Below are positions 18,402-25,213 of a stretch of DNA of 64,000 nt, one piece after another. The position numbers and the translations under genes were made by a program. The notes beneath the pieces were generated by a model, which was not told the origin of the DNA, made no database searches, and saw nothing but the letters and a program-made list of their open reading frames with translations. Origin of the DNA: Intrasporangium flavum (GTDB taxonomy: Bacteria > Actinomycetota > Actinomycetes > Actinomycetales > Dermatophilaceae); NCBI RefSeq assembly GCF_001956915.1, contig NZ_MLJO01000022.1, positions 1 to 64,000 of the forward strand. Direction: 5' to 3'. The stretch's first letter is position 1. Each line of letters begins with the position of its first letter.

Positions 18402-18923
18402 ATGATTACGAATGAGGCACAGGAGCGGGTGCGCGGCTGGTTCGCCGGCCGCCTGCCCGAGGAGTGGCGCCGCGAGGCGCCGGAGGTCACGGTCGACCGC
18501 GAGGAGATCACGGTGCGGCTCACCATCGACGACGTCGACCTGCCCGACGGCTCGAGCGACGCCGAGCGGGCCGAGGCCCGCGCGGGGCGCGCCAAGGCCT
18601 TCCGCGAGGACACCCGCGGCCGCCGCATCGAGATCGCACGCGAGGCCGAGCACCGGTTCGAGCGCAAGGTCTCGTGGGCCGTCAGCGTCGGTGACCGCAC
18701 CGAGCTGTGGACGCACGTCGCCGCCCCGACGATGACCCGGCTGCGCCAGCCGGAGCGGCTCGTCCTCGACACGCTCGTCGACGCCGGGGTGGCCCGGTCA
18801 CGCGCCGAGGCGCTCGCCTGGTGCGTCAAGCTCGTCGGCCAGCACGAGAGCGACTGGCTCGACGAGCTGCGCGAGGCGATGTCGCACGTGGCCGACGTAC
18901 GCACGAAGGGCCCCGCTGCCTAG
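18402..18923 (+). CDS. Conserved-looking cytoplasmic protein of unknown function
   Basis: Protein of 173 residues, not recognised. It is charged and soluble, with no membrane span. Residues 25-60 alternate acidic and hydrophobic positions (VTVDREEITVRLTIDDVDLPDG), as in a beta-hairpin. Residues 60-90 are a basic helix, and the C-terminal half contains LVLDTLVDAGVARSRAEALAWCVKLVGQHESDWLDEL, which resembles a ribbon-helix-helix-like or dimerisation helix pair (the ARSRAEALAWCV segment is typical of small regulators). The ATG directly follows an AT-rich palindrome. A hairpin overlaps its stop codon. Confidence 0.75.
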   Translation: MITNEAQERVRGWFAGRLPEEWRREAPEVTVDREEITVRLTIDDVDLPDGSSDAERAEARAGRAKAFREDTRGRRIEIAREAEHRFERKVSWAVSVGDRTELWTHVAAPTMTRLRQPERLVLDTLVDAGVARSRAEALAWCVKLVGQHESDWLDELREAMSHVADVRTKGPAA

Positions 18924-18935
18924 CGGGACCCTTCG
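18904..18935 (+). terminator. Terminator hairpin over the stop codon
   Basis: Arms 18904-18917 and 18922-18935 (CGAAGGG-CCCCGCT with AGCGGGA-CCCTTCG) pair over 14 bp with one mismatch and a 4-nt loop that contains the start of the TAG stop codon. Confidence 0.75.
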
Positions 18936-18997
18936 GGCACAGCGTCGCTCGAGGTGGTTCGTCGCGATCTGGCGCGACGCGTCACCTCGACACGGGG

Positions 18998-19585
18998 TCA
19001 GCTCTCGGCGCTCTCGGCGTCCACGGCAGGCTGGTCGCCGACCCGCTTGATCGCGGAGATCTCGAACTCGAGGGAGATCTTCTCGGAGACGAGCATGCCG
19101 CCGGAGTCGAGCGGCATGTTCCACTCGAGGCCGAAGTCGCGACGGTTGATCCGGCGCGAGCCCTCGAAGCCGGCACGCAGCGCACCGGCCGCGTCGGTCT
19201 CGACGCCCATCAGCTCGAGCGGGATCGTCACCGGCTTGGTGATGTCGCGGATGGTGAGGTTGCCCGAGACCATATAGGCCCGCTCCTCGACCTCCTCGAT
19301 CTGCGTGCTCTCGAAGCGGATCTCGGGCCACTTCTCGATGTCGAAGAAGTCGGGGCTGCGCAGGTGGTCGTCACGCTGCTGGCTGCGGGTGTCGACGCTC
19401 GCCGTCTTGAGGACGACCTCGGCGTAGGACTTCGACATGTCGTCGAGGTCGGCGTAGAAGCGGCCCGTCACGTCGTTGAAGGACCCCCGCACCGTGGTGA
19501 CCATGGCATGGCGTGCCGAGAACCCGATGCGCGTGTGGGCGGGGTCGAAGTCCCAGTCCCCGTTCAGCGCGGAACCGTTCTCCAT
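18998..19585 (-). CDS. YceI-family protein
   Basis: Protein of 195 residues with the YceI lipocalin-like fold, which binds polyisoprenoid or other amphiphilic lipids. Family features are WDFDPAHTRIGFSARHAMVTTVRGSF at the N-terminus, ASVDTRSQQRDDHLRSPDFFDIEKWPEIRFES in the middle, GNLTIRDITKPVTIPLEL and RRDFGLEWN. There is no signal peptide, so this is the cytoplasmic subtype. It is a single gene, convergent with the gene at 18402. Confidence 0.92.
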   Translation of the reverse strand: MENGSALNGDWDFDPAHTRIGFSARHAMVTTVRGSFNDVTGRFYADLDDMSKSYAEVVLKTASVDTRSQQRDDHLRSPDFFDIEKWPEIRFESTQIEEVEERAYMVSGNLTIRDITKPVTIPLELMGVETDAAGALRAGFEGSRRINRRDFGLEWNMPLDSGGMLVSEKISLEFEISAIKRVGDQPAVDAESAES

Positions 19586-19750
19586 GGTTGTCTCCTGCAG
19601 GCGTGAAGGGTGAGTCGCGGCAGTGTCTCACGACTCAACTCGTTGAAAGCTGCACGGACCGGCTGCCGTGCGCCGTGCCCGCCCCGTCGGGCACGTGTCG
19701 GGTGTCGTACCCGCTACCGACGATGACGCACCACGGCCCGGAACGCCAAA

Positions 19751-19830
19751 CCGACCGGACCGGGCCGGACCGGGCCGGACCGGGCCGGACCGGGTCCGAC
19801 CGGGTCCGACCCGGCCCGACCGGGTCGGGA
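19751..19830 (+). repeat. Decamer tandem array upstream of tRNA-Phe
   Basis: Eight consecutive 10-bp units: a leading CCGACCGGAC, three copies of CGGGCCGGAC, two of CGGGTCCGAC, then CCGGCCCGAC and CGGGTCGGGA. The units are themselves near-palindromic. The array fills most of the 312-bp gap (19586-19897) between the YceI gene and tRNA-Phe; apart from the -10 element below I see nothing else in that gap. Confidence 0.85.
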
Positions 19831-19848
19831 CCGCCCCGCGTCGTGCGC

Positions 19849-19854
19849 TATAGT
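19849..19854 (+). promoter_or_regulatory. Candidate -10 element of tRNA-Phe
   Basis: TATAGT lies 43 nt before the tRNA, the same hexamer used by the tRNA-Glu promoter. The -35 position falls in the end of the decamer array and has only a weak match (TCGGGA at 18-nt spacing). Confidence 0.45.
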
Positions 19855-19897
19855 TGGCGACGCCCGGAGCGATCCGGGTATCTGTTTGCACAGATCC

Positions 19898-19974
19898 GGC
19901 CAGGTAGCTCAGTTGGTACGAGCGTCCGACTGAAAATCGGAAGGTCGGCGGTTCGACCCCGCCCCTGGCCACCA
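19898..19974 (+). tRNA. tRNA-Phe (anticodon GAA) with encoded CCA
   Basis: The acceptor stem pairs GGCCAGG with CCTGGCC, followed by discriminator A and an encoded CCA end (19972-19974). The anticodon arm TCCGA / CTGAAAA / TCGGA gives GAA. The T-arm contains GGTTCGACCCC. The 3' end and the following terminator arm are repeated at 20499. Confidence 0.96.
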
Positions 19975-19988
19975 CCCGAAGCCGCAGG
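19964..19988 (+). repeat. Direct repeat, copy 1 (tRNA-Phe 3' end)
   Basis: 25 bp beginning with CCTGGCC of the acceptor stem and running through the CCA end into the first arm of the terminator. It matches 20499-20523 with one difference (G at 19981, A at 20516). The geometry is that of an attachment-site duplication, but no integrase is nearby. Confidence 0.8.
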
Positions 19989-20014
19989 ATCAGAGCCCTC
20001 TGACCTGCGGCTTC
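19978..20014 (+). terminator. Terminator hairpin after tRNA-Phe
   Basis: GAAGCCGCAGG pairs with CCTGCGGCTTC, and the inner TCAGAG pairs with CTCTGA. One bulged A and a 2-nt CC apex loop complete the structure. It begins 4 nt after the tRNA. Confidence 0.85.
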
Positions 20015-20111
20015 GTCGTTCCCGGGTGCGAGCCGTCCGGCGTGACTTAGCGGCTTGTTAGCGCCGCTCGGTCCACTTCTCCCGCAGGCACCTCACCCAC
20101 AAGGAGAAGCA

Positions 20112-20486
20112 ATGAAGCTCAGGTCCCGCGCCCACCGTCTCCAGGCTCTCGGCGCCGCCGCCACCCTCGCTGGCGGCCTCGCCGTCGTCGCGGCCCCGTC
20201 TGCGCAGGCAGTCGACTGCTCGACTGCGTGGCAGGACCTCTCCAGCGGTTACAACAGCCTCAACCAGGGCGCGCCCGTCAAGGCCGGCCCGCACGCCGAG
20301 TGCGCCACGCGCTACACCCAGAGCGGCACGGCCTCGAGCGTGCAGCTCCACTGCTGGACGAAGAACACGGCGGGCAACATCTGGTGGCACGTGCGCCACC
20401 AGGGCACCGGCACCAACGGCTGGGTGTACGAGGGCAACCTCTACTACTCGATCGTCCGCAACGACGGGAACCGCTGCAAGGCCTGA
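20112..20486 (+). CDS. Small secreted SH3-like protein
   Basis: Exported protein of 124 residues. A signal peptide (to ...SAQA, residue 33) is followed by a mature domain with five Cys and many aromatic residues. The mature part reads like a bacterial SH3 domain: VKAGPHAECATRYTQSG, then VQLHCWTKNTAGNIWWHVRH, then GWVYEGNLYY. Bacterial SH3 domains bind cell-wall components, so a wall-associated role is plausible. AAGGAG seven nt before the ATG at 20112 fixes the start. The gene lies alone between the two copies of the tRNA-Phe 3'-end repeat, and its Asn/Thr/Tyr content is higher than that of most neighbours. Confidence 0.82.
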   Translation: MKLRSRAHRLQALGAAATLAGGLAVVAAPSAQAVDCSTAWQDLSSGYNSLNQGAPVKAGPHAECATRYTQSGTASSVQLHCWTKNTAGNIWWHVRHQGTGTNGWVYEGNLYYSIVRNDGNRCKA

Positions 20487-20498
20487 GCCCGTCGCGGG

Positions 20499-20523
20499 CC
20501 TGGCCACCACCCGAAACCGCAGG
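20499..20523 (+). repeat. Direct repeat, copy 2 (duplicated tRNA-Phe 3' end)
   Basis: Second copy of the 25-bp tRNA-Phe 3'-end sequence, 535 bp downstream of the first and differing at one position. It lies 13 bp after the stop of the small SH3-like gene and leads into a second terminator hairpin. Confidence 0.8.
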
Positions 20524-20549
20524 TCGGCACCACGCCGGCCTGCGGTTTC
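20513..20549 (+). terminator. Terminator hairpin after the SH3-like gene
   Basis: The 16-bp stem pairs 20513-20528 with 20534-20549 (one G-T pair, 5-nt loop). Its outer arm has the same sequence as the tRNA-Phe terminator, with a compensating G-to-A / C-to-T change (GAAGCC / GGCTTC became GAAACC / GGTTTC). Confidence 0.85.
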
Positions 20550-20581
20550 GTCGTCTCCGGTGGGCCTGGACCATCCAGCCC

Positions 20582-20926
20582 TCAGCGCCCGCCGCCCTCC
20601 TCCGCGATCTCCGCGTCCTGCTCCGCGACCTCGAGCGCGAGGCCGAGCGCGTCCACGATCCGACCCGTGGCCGCGACGACGCGGGCCGTCCCGACGATCG
20701 GCGCGATGGCCGCCAGGACGCCGCGGACGTCCTCGACGTCGAGCCCTGCGTCACCTGCAGCAGCAAGGTTCGTCAGGTACGAGAACGGGGGCGCGTCGAC
20801 GGCGACCAACGCCGCGATGCGCACGAGCATCAACGTCCCGGGGTCGAGGCTGGAGGTGTCGACCGAGTCGGCCGTCATCCGAGCCAGAAGGTCGAGGACC
20901 GGTGCCTCCGCGGCGGATTCCGTCAT
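20582..20926 (-). CDS. Carboxymuconolactone decarboxylase-like (AhpD fold) protein
   Basis: Helical protein of 114 residues. The core LDPGTLMLVRIAALVAVDAPPFSYLTNLAAAGDAGLDVEDVRGVLAAIAPIVGTARV follows the carboxymuconolactone-decarboxylase pattern, but the CxxC of peroxidase-type AhpD proteins is absent, so redox activity is unlikely. The ATG at 20926 follows an AAAGGCAG ribosome-binding site; the frame continues upstream without coding character. It is divergent from the MFS exporter gene, and such pairs recur in actinobacteria, but the functional link is unknown. Confidence 0.75.
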   Translation of the reverse strand: MTESAAEAPVLDLLARMTADSVDTSSLDPGTLMLVRIAALVAVDAPPFSYLTNLAAAGDAGLDVEDVRGVLAAIAPIVGTARVVAATGRIVDALGLALEVAEQDAEIAEEGGGR

Positions 20927-21137
20927 GGTTCTGCCTTTCGTTCGGGGACCCGGTGGAAGGGTCCAGCACCCATGACAGCCGCGTCGGCGCCCCCCTCGCA
21001 TCACCCCGCCCGGATGACCGTCACGGGCGGGTGCGGCGATACGCCCACGGCCGGCGATACCGGTCGGCCATGATGGGAAGGAGGTCGGCACGGACGGCCG
21101 CACCACGGCGTCCACGATCCGGGCCGCCCCTCGCGAC

Positions 21138-22763
21138 GTGTGGGCGGTGAGGCGGGTGGACGCGGAAGCGACGCAGGCAGGCAGTGGCACACCGGCGGAG
21201 ACGCCCTTCAACGGCAGGCTCGCGGTCCTGCTCGCGATGGCGATGTTCGTGCTCGTCGTCGACACCTCCCTGATGAACGTGTCGATCTCCGCGGTGGTGC
21301 GCGACCTCGACACGACCGTGAGCGGGGTGCAGTCGGCCATCGCGCTCGAGGCGCTGGTGTCGGCGGCGTTCATCCTCATCGGCAGCAAGGTCGGGGACCT
21401 CTTCGGGCGCAAGCGGGCCTACGTCCTCGGCCTGCTCGGGTACGCCGTCGGCGCCGTCGCCATGACGCTCGCGCAGGGCCTGACGGCGATCATCGTGTTC
21501 TGGGCCCTCGTCGGCGGCGTCGGTGCCTCGCTGCTCCTGCCGGCGATGCAGTCGCTGATCCACGGCAACTTCGAGGGAGCCGCGCAGAAGCGCGTGTACG
21601 CCCTGGTCGGCGCCGCGGCCGCCATCGCGGCCGCCGTCGGACCGCTGCTCGGCGGGTTCATCACGACCTTCCTGTCCTGGCGCGTCGGCTTCCTGCTCGA
21701 GGCGGTGATCATCGCGGTCGTGCTCTCCGGGATCGGACTGGTCAAGGACGTGCCGTACACCGGGGAGCGCAGGATCGACCTCGTCGGCTCGGCGATGTCG
21801 GTCGTCGGGATGGGCGGTCTCGTGCTGGGGATCCTCGTCTGGCAGGAGGGCGGCGAGTTCGTGCTGGCCCTGCTGCTGCTCGGCGGCGCCGCTCTCGCGG
21901 GCCTCGCCTTCTGGCTGCGGCGGCGCAAGAGCCGGGGCAAGGCGGCCCTGCTCGACCCGGACCTCTTCCGCTCGAAGCCCTTCCGGCTCGGCATCTCGGG
22001 TCAGATGATGCAGCAGATCTCCTTGGGCGGCACGATGATCGCGCTCCCGATCTACCTGCAGATGGTGCTCGAGTACAACGCCCTGGAGTCGGGGTTGTCG
22101 ATCGCCCCGTTGTCGCTGAGCATGTTCGCCGTCGCCATGCTGGCCGGCAAGCGTGCCGCCGACCGGCGCCCGGCCGGGATCATCCGCGTCGGCTTCGTGC
22201 TGCTCCTGCTGGGGATGCTGGCGGTGGTGCCGATCGTGCCGCGTGCGACATCGGGGTGGGCGCTGACACTCCCCCTCCTGGTCGCCGGGTCGGGGCTCGG
22301 GCTGCTCGTCTCCCAGCTGAACAACTACACCCTCGCGCCGATCACCGAGGAGCGTGTCAGCGAGGCGGCCGGCGTGAACTCGGCGGGCGGGTCCTTCGGC
22401 CTGTCGTTCGGGCTCGCGTTCGCCGGCGCGATCATGCTCGCGACCCTGTCGTTCACGTTCACGAACCTGGCGGAGTCGAGCACCGTCCTGCCACCGGAGC
22501 ACCAGCAGCAGGTCGCCGCGACTCTCGAGGAGGACGCCGAGGTCATGAGCAACACCGCCCTCCAGCAGCAGATCGCCGGCCAGCCACCGGAGATCCAGGC
22601 CGAGATCATCCGGATCAACACCGAGGCGAGGCCACGAGCGCTGCAGGTGGCGATGCTCGTGCCGATCCTCGCCGCGCTGTTCGGGCTGGTCACCTCGTTC
22701 CGGATGCTCCGCCTGCCCGATCCGAAGGCGTCCAGCTCGGCTGAGGGAACCCTGCTCGGCTGA
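21138..22763 (+). CDS. MFS transporter, DHA2-like (14-span)
   Basis: Major-facilitator exporter of 541 residues. Span 1 contains VVDTSLMNVSI, the DHA2-family signature. The A-motif loop is IGSKVGDLFGRKRAYVLG, and span 5 has the antiporter-type LLPAMQSLIHG. After about 14 spans there is an extracytoplasmic stretch (residues 450-500, rich in Gln and Glu) before the last helix. The cargo may be a drug, dye or metabolite. The start is uncertain: GTG at 21138 opens the frame, but GTG 21147 or 21156 are equally possible and none has a strong ribosome-binding site. Confidence 0.88.
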   Translation: MWAVRRVDAEATQAGSGTPAETPFNGRLAVLLAMAMFVLVVDTSLMNVSISAVVRDLDTTVSGVQSAIALEALVSAAFILIGSKVGDLFGRKRAYVLGLLGYAVGAVAMTLAQGLTAIIVFWALVGGVGASLLLPAMQSLIHGNFEGAAQKRVYALVGAAAAIAAAVGPLLGGFITTFLSWRVGFLLEAVIIAVVLSGIGLVKDVPYTGERRIDLVGSAMSVVGMGGLVLGILVWQEGGEFVLALLLLGGAALAGLAFWLRRRKSRGKAALLDPDLFRSKPFRLGISGQMMQQISLGGTMIALPIYLQMVLEYNALESGLSIAPLSLSMFAVAMLAGKRAADRRPAGIIRVGFVLLLLGMLAVVPIVPRATSGWALTLPLLVAGSGLGLLVSQLNNYTLAPITEERVSEAAGVNSAGGSFGLSFGLAFAGAIMLATLSFTFTNLAESSTVLPPEHQQQVAATLEEDAEVMSNTALQQQIAGQPPEIQAEIIRINTEARPRALQVAMLVPILAALFGLVTSFRMLRLPDPKASSSAEGTLLG

Positions 22764-22793
22764 GGGGCGGCCGGCACTCGTGGCCGCGACCGG

Positions 22794-22829
22794 GGGCCGC
22801 AGGCCGGGTCGGTCGCCGGCTTGCGGCCC
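22794..22829. terminator. Bidirectional terminator between convergent genes
   Basis: Arms 22794-22807 and 22816-22829 pair over 14 bp with one G-T pair and an 8-nt loop, between the MFS stop and the stop of the secreted-protein gene on the opposite strand. Confidence 0.75.
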
Positions 22830-22871
22830 GCCACCCACCCGGACTGCGGCCCCAGGCGTGCCGTGGCCCCC

Positions 22872-23390
22872 TCAGGGGGCGACCTGCTCCTGCCCGAACG
22901 CGCCCATGAAGCTCACGGAGTAGTGGCCGTACGTGGCCGGCACGATGAACGGGGCCACCTGGCCGTCCGGCGAGCCGGCGATGAGGATGTAGCGGTTGTT
23001 CGGGTCCTTCGGCGTCGTCGGCGAGGGCGGCGTGGCCGACTCGAAGACCTGCCAGCTCGGGTCGTAGGACTCGTGGCCGGCGCCGGCGCCACCACCGCCG
23101 GCGCCCGCGTGCCCACACTCGGCGATCTGGGCGTTGCCGGTCCCCCACGTCTTCGTGGCGTCGCCCGGCATGAGGGCGATCCAGCCCCAGATGCCTCCCA
23201 GCCCGAAGATGTTCTGGCAGGGCGCGCCCGGCTTCGTGCAGTTGAGCGAGAGCTCGACCTGGTAGGCGGCTCCGCTGTAGTCGCTGGCCGCTCTCGCCGA
23301 GCCGGCACCGAGGACGCTCGAGGCGCCCGCGAGCCCCAGCGCGACCAGGGTTGCCGTGACGTGACGTCTGGTGAGCCCGTGTCCGATCAT
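22872..23390 (-). CDS. Secreted protein of unknown function
   Basis: Exported protein of 172 residues. A Sec or Tat-like signal (MIGHGLTRRHVTATLVALGLAGASSVLGAGSARA) ends near residue 35. The mature part has three Cys (LNCTKPGAPCQNIFG and ECGHAG), a Gly/Ala-rich loop, and aromatic-rich strands (GLGGIWGWIALMPGDATKTWGTG; HYSVSFMGAFGQEQ). I do not recognise a catalytic motif. The ATG at 23390 follows AAGGAC. It is a single gene with its own upstream region that contains palindromic sequence. Confidence 0.75.
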   Translation of the reverse strand: MIGHGLTRRHVTATLVALGLAGASSVLGAGSARAASDYSGAAYQVELSLNCTKPGAPCQNIFGLGGIWGWIALMPGDATKTWGTGNAQIAECGHAGAGGGGAGAGHESYDPSWQVFESATPPSPTTPKDPNNRYILIAGSPDGQVAPFIVPATYGHYSVSFMGAFGQEQVAP

Positions 23391-23477
23391 GGACGGTCCT
23401 TCCGCACACGGGTCGGCGCGAGGCCGACCCCTCGGGCCTGCACAGGGCCTCCGAGTCGCAGGCTGCCTGCCACCGTA

Positions 23478-23541
23478 GGTCTGCACGTGCATCGGGCGGA
23501 CGAGATCGCTTGGACTGGCAGGTAGTTCGCAGGTGCAGACC
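23478..23541. promoter_or_regulatory. Inverted repeats upstream of the secreted-protein gene
   Basis: TGCACGTGCA at 23482-23491 is a perfect 10-bp palindrome. Overlapping it, GGTCTGCAC (23478-23486) is repeated inverted as GTGCAGACC (23533-23541), 46 nt away. The pair lies in the 224-bp gap between the secreted-protein gene and the TetR gene and could be a regulator site. Confidence 0.4.
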
Positions 23542-23614
23542 GGTTTGGGGCGGATCGAGGCCTTCCTCCCCCAGCCACTTCCCAAGGTGGGGGACCGACC
23601 GGGCGGAGGTGGAC

Positions 23615-24175
23615 TCAGCCGGCAGTGAGGGCACGCAGGTCGGCGACGACGTCGCGCAGGTGCCGGGCGAGGCCGCGCGTCGCGTCGAGGACCCAGCGCT
23701 CGAAGCCGGCGCGGAAGACCGTGACCGCCAGCTCGGCTGCGAGACCGGCGGCAGGCTCCGGCACGCCTCGGTCCCGAAGTGCTTGCGCCACAGCCGAACC
23801 CATGGATGCCAGCTTCAGCAGCTCACGCTCCTGGAGGCTGGTGTTGGCCGCGACGACCGCCGCCCGCCGGCGCGCGAAGTCGCCGCGCTCCTCGAGCACC
23901 GGGGCCGCCGCGAGCATGCCGGCGACGGCCGCGTCGACGGGTCCGACCGCCGGGTCGGCGGCCGCGACGGCGTCGAGGATCGCGCCGAGCAGTCGGTCGG
24001 AGCCGTCGAAGAGCACCTCGCGCTTGTCGGCGAAGTGGCGGAAGAAGGTGCGCTCGGTGACACCGGCGCGCGCCGCGAGGTCGGCGACCGTCGTCTGCTC
24101 GTAACCGACCTCGGCGTAGAGCTCGAGCGCGGCACGGGTGAGGCGCCCGCGCGCATCCGGCTCCCATCGACCCAT
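23615..24175 (-). CDS. TetR-family transcriptional repressor
   Basis: Repressor of 186 residues. The N-terminal helix-turn-helix (RGRLTRAALELYAEVGYEQTTVADLAARAGVTERTFFRHFADKREVLF) is typical of TetR. The C-terminal ligand and dimerisation domain has no recognisable specificity. It is divergent from the SDR gene at 24273, and the gap holds two matching palindromes, so it most likely represses itself and the SDR. Confidence 0.92.
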   Translation of the reverse strand: MGRWEPDARGRLTRAALELYAEVGYEQTTVADLAARAGVTERTFFRHFADKREVLFDGSDRLLGAILDAVAAADPAVGPVDAAVAGMLAAAPVLEERGDFARRRAAVVAANTSLQERELLKLASMGSAVAQALRDRGVPEPAAGLAAELAVTVFRAGFERWVLDATRGLARHLRDVVADLRALTAG

Positions 24176-24189
24176 GGCCGGAGTCTACT

Positions 24190-24208
24190 GATGACAGTCA
24201 CTGACATG
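24190..24208. promoter_or_regulatory. TetR operator O1 (imperfect)
   Basis: GATGACAG-TCA-CTGACATG: the same 8-3-8 layout as O2, with mismatches in the inverted arms. It is 15 bp from the TetR start. Confidence 0.7.
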
Positions 24209-24221
24209 TGGTGTTACCGTC

Positions 24222-24240
24222 GATGTCAGCGACTGACATC
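24222..24240. promoter_or_regulatory. TetR operator O2 (perfect)
   Basis: GATGTCAG-CGA-CTGACATC is a perfect 8-bp inverted repeat with a 3-nt centre. Its centre is 32 bp from that of O1 (about three helical turns), so two repressor dimers could bind the same face. It precedes the AAGGAG of the SDR gene. Confidence 0.8.
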
Positions 24241-24272
24241 ACGTCGTCCACCGAACCCCAAGGAGAACCCCC

Positions 24273-25181
24273 ATGCGCGTCTTCGTCACCGGAGCCTCGG
24301 GCTGGATCGGCTCGGCCGTCGTCGGCGAGCTGCTCGAGGCGGGTCACGAGGTCGACGGCCTCGCCCGCAGCGACGCCTCGGCATCCGCCCTCGAGCAGCG
24401 CGGCGTCCGGGTCGTGCGCGGCGACCTCGACGACCTCGCCTCGATCCGCAGCGGCGCCGACCAGGCCGACGCCGTCGTCCACCTCGGCTTCAAGCACGAC
24501 TTCACCGACTACGAGGCCTCCGGGCGGACCGAGCGCGCCGTCGTCGCGGCCCTCGGCGACGTGCTCGCCGGCTCGGGTCGCGCCCTGCTGCTCGCCTCCG
24601 GCGTCGCCCTGAGCCCGGGCCGGGTGCTCACCGAGGCCGACGCCGCGCCGGGCGGGGCCGACCTGCCCCGCGGCGGCAGCGAAGAGCTCGCGATCTCCTT
24701 CGCCGGCCGCGGTCTCCGGCCCGTGGCCCTGCGCTTCTCCCCCACCGTCCACGGCTCCGGCGACCACGGCTTCACCGCGCGCCTCGCCCAGGTCGCGGCC
24801 GAGACGGGCGTGGCCGCCTACGTCGGCGACGGGTCGAACCGCTGGCCGGCCGTGCACCGTTCCGACGCGGCCCGCCTCGTGCGCCTGGCGCTCGAGGACG
24901 CGTCAGGTCCCTCGGTGGTCCACGCCGTCGCCGAGGAGGGCGTCACCGCTCGCGACATCGCCGAGGCCCTCGGGCGGGGCCTCGGTGTGCCGACGGTCTC
25001 GGTCGACCCCGCGGCAGCGATGGAGCACTTCGGCTGGATCGGGCGCTTCTTCGCTCTCGACCTGCCGGCCTCGAGCGAGCAGACCCGCAGCCGGCTCGGC
25101 TGGGAGCCGACCGGTCCGACGCTGCTCGAGGACCTCGACGCCGGCCACTACACGCGCGGCCTCGCGGTCGCCCGCGCCTGA
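24273..25181 (+). CDS. NAD-dependent epimerase/dehydratase-family (extended SDR) protein
   Basis: Oxidoreductase of 302 residues. The Rossmann start is MRVFVTGASGWIGSAVVGELL (TGxxGxxG). The usual YxxxK catalytic pair is not evident: the corresponding segment reads RGGSEELAISFAGRGLRPVALRFSPTVHG, so it may belong to an atypical subfamily or act mainly as a dinucleotide-binding protein. The RGDLDDLASIRSGADQADAVVHLG stretch is typical of the family. AAGGAGAACCCCC precedes the ATG. It is probably controlled by the divergent TetR protein. Confidence 0.85.
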   Translation: MRVFVTGASGWIGSAVVGELLEAGHEVDGLARSDASASALEQRGVRVVRGDLDDLASIRSGADQADAVVHLGFKHDFTDYEASGRTERAVVAALGDVLAGSGRALLLASGVALSPGRVLTEADAAPGGADLPRGGSEELAISFAGRGLRPVALRFSPTVHGSGDHGFTARLAQVAAETGVAAYVGDGSNRWPAVHRSDAARLVRLALEDASGPSVVHAVAEEGVTARDIAEALGRGLGVPTVSVDPAAAMEHFGWIGRFFALDLPASSEQTRSRLGWEPTGPTLLEDLDAGHYTRGLAVARA

Positions 25182-25213
25182 GCGGGCCGACGACCGACGC
25201 GTCGGGCTCAGGC
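25176..25213. terminator. Bidirectional terminator between SDR and ABC genes
   Basis: GCCTGAGC (25176) pairs with GCTCAGGC (25206), and CCGACG (25187) pairs with CGTCGG (25200), with a 3-nt bulge. The hairpin covers the stop codons of both convergent genes. Confidence 0.7.

Noticed and set aside
19751..19830. Decamer array considered as CRISPR
   Set aside because: Units are 10 bp and contiguous with no spacers, and no cas gene is present.
19898..20549. A prophage or integrative element at tRNA-Phe
   Set aside because: Repeats fit an attachment site, but the interval is only 535 bp and no integrase, excisionase or phage gene is in the window; kept only as a finding.
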